Assembly (NCBI RefSeq): GCF_021390435.2 | Contig: NZ_JAJVCN010000004.1 | Span: 1,282,501-1,346,500, forward strand | Length of the DNA: 64,000 nt | From: Kibdelosporangium philippinense | Lineage (GTDB): Bacteria; Actinomycetota; Actinomycetes; Mycobacteriales; Pseudonocardiaceae | Reading direction: 5' to 3' | The notes under the pieces: model-generated | The model's input: only the letters and a program-made list of their open reading frames with translations | Databases searched by the model: none | Told to the model about the DNA's origin: nothing | Part shown: positions 63,364 to 64,000 of the stretch, in pieces | Layout of the letters: each line of letters begins with the position of its first letter | How positions within the stretch are numbered: the stretch's first letter is position 1 | Translations under genes and position numbers: made by a program

Positions 63364-64000
63364 TTAGACCTTGCGTACGACATATCGGGTCGACTGCCAG
63401 TGTGCCTCGGCAATGTCCTCACTCTGGCTGTCGATGACCTCGCCGCCGTGCGCCGTCACGACCTGCTTGAAATGCGCGGGCGAGACCGGCGTCATCCGCA
63501 TGGGAGCGGGATAGCGCAACACGATCCGCTGCCCCATCGCGAGCAGTTTGTACGGCGCGAACCGCCACAACGCGCCCTTGAGTGTCCATAGTGGACGTGT
63601 CGTGCACTGCAGCACGGCGATACCGCCGGAATTCAGCACGCGCATGAACTCGGCCAAGTAGGTGTCGATGAGGTCGGCAGGCAGGTGCTGCAGCACGAGT
63701 TCGGTGTAGACGAGGTCGAAGTGGCCGTCGTCGAACTGGCGCAGGTCTGGCGAGTCGTTGTGCACGAACCGGCATTTCCCGCCGGTTCTGTCCAGCTTGC
63801 GAGCGGTTTCGAGCATCGGCTCGGACACGTCGACGCCCGTGACCTCATCGGCGTGCTCGGCAAGGGCCTGTGAGAGCCGCCCGGCGCCGCAGCCGAAGTC
63901 GAGTACACGTTTCCACGTGACTGGCAGGTCCCAGCGGGACAGCCAGTCGCGGGCCTTGGCCACGTCGGTCCGGCCCAGTTCGAGGAACTGGTCGACGTCC
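63364..64000 (-). CDS. SAM-dependent methyltransferase, 5' end beyond the window
   Basis: The frame is open to base 64000 with plausible protein (DVDQFLELGRTDVAKARDWL), so the start lies outside. Motif I is VLDFGCGAGRLSQALAEHA, then VTGVDVSEPMLETARKL, and LVYTELVLQHLPADLID is motif IV-like. The end TRYVVRKV is followed 10 nt later by the aftD GTG, so the two are in one operon and the methyltransferase may act on an envelope glycan or lipid. Confidence 0.88.
   Translation of the reverse strand, partial: DVDQFLELGRTDVAKARDWLSRWDLPVTWKRVLDFGCGAGRLSQALAEHADEVTGVDVSEPMLETARKLDRTGGKCRFVHNDSPDLRQFDDGHFDLVYTELVLQHLPADLIDTYLAEFMRVLNSGGIAVLQCTTRPLWTLKGALWRFAPYKLLAMGQRIVLRYPAPMRMTPVSPAHFKQVVTAHGGEVIDSQSEDIAEAHWQSTRYVVRKV

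Overview
The window is a high-GC actinobacterial chromosome segment. Heme A synthase, a complete suf operon, an MptB-like mannosyltransferase, an AftD-like arabinosyltransferase, a DUF3068 protein and an EspG homologue point to an arabinogalactan-containing actinomycete. Pseudonocardiales (Kibdelosporangium/Amycolatopsis/Lentzea type) fit best; this placement is inferred from gene content, not from a search. I see no tRNA, rRNA, CRISPR array, transposase or integrase.

Layout. 0-0.8 kb (minus): the start of a TPR protein and two tiny genes for peptides built from a repeated ELVVRTD...NHSE unit, which is the most novel-looking item here. 0.8-6.2 kb (minus): fatty-acid desaturase, heme A synthase, an ABC-2 exporter pair and an MptB-type GT-C mannosyltransferase. 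6.2-9.2 kb: an Lrp regulator divergent from a PLP transsulfuration-type enzyme, an AT-rich repeat patch and a nucleoside phosphorylase. 9.2-16.4 kb (plus): sufR-sufB-sufD-Rieske ferredoxin-sufC-sufS-sufU-sufT, then a mismatch-specific uracil glycosylase; sufR looks leaderless, with a palindrome over its -10. 16.6-30.2 kb is a mosaic: GNAT, a gene-poor stretch with two DnaA-box-like sites, a substrate-binding lipoprotein, a fused alpha/beta E1 dehydrogenase, an orphan 41-residue acidic peptide, ferredoxin reductase and P450 with a divergent TetR, two paralogous hydrolases, a stress-type membrane protein, another TetR, a Tat-exported serine hydrolase and an EspG homologue.

30.4-34.6 kb: proline catabolism (PucR regulator divergent from P5C dehydrogenase and proline dehydrogenase). 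34.6-41.99 kb: a His-rich Tat-exported PHP protein, DUF4239 and DUF11 envelope proteins, CorA, and a short archaeal-type aspartyl-tRNA synthetase preceded by a T-box with a GAC specifier. 42.0-50.4 kb: nine tightly packed plus-strand genes: a small P-loop kinase, an RsbQ/RsbP-like stress module, a LytS/LytTR two-component pair and two sodium:solute symporter units. 51.8-64 kb: envelope glycan genes (GT2, GT4, DUF3068 with a CRP-type site upstream; methyltransferases, two large GT-C-like proteins and a flippase).

A dispersed AT-rich motif family (TATCGG / GATATC, often followed by GAAACC) recurs in intergenic DNA and inside several conserved genes. Two exact 14-base matches link intergenic copies to coding copies. 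This and the repeat-peptide locus are the strongest leads.
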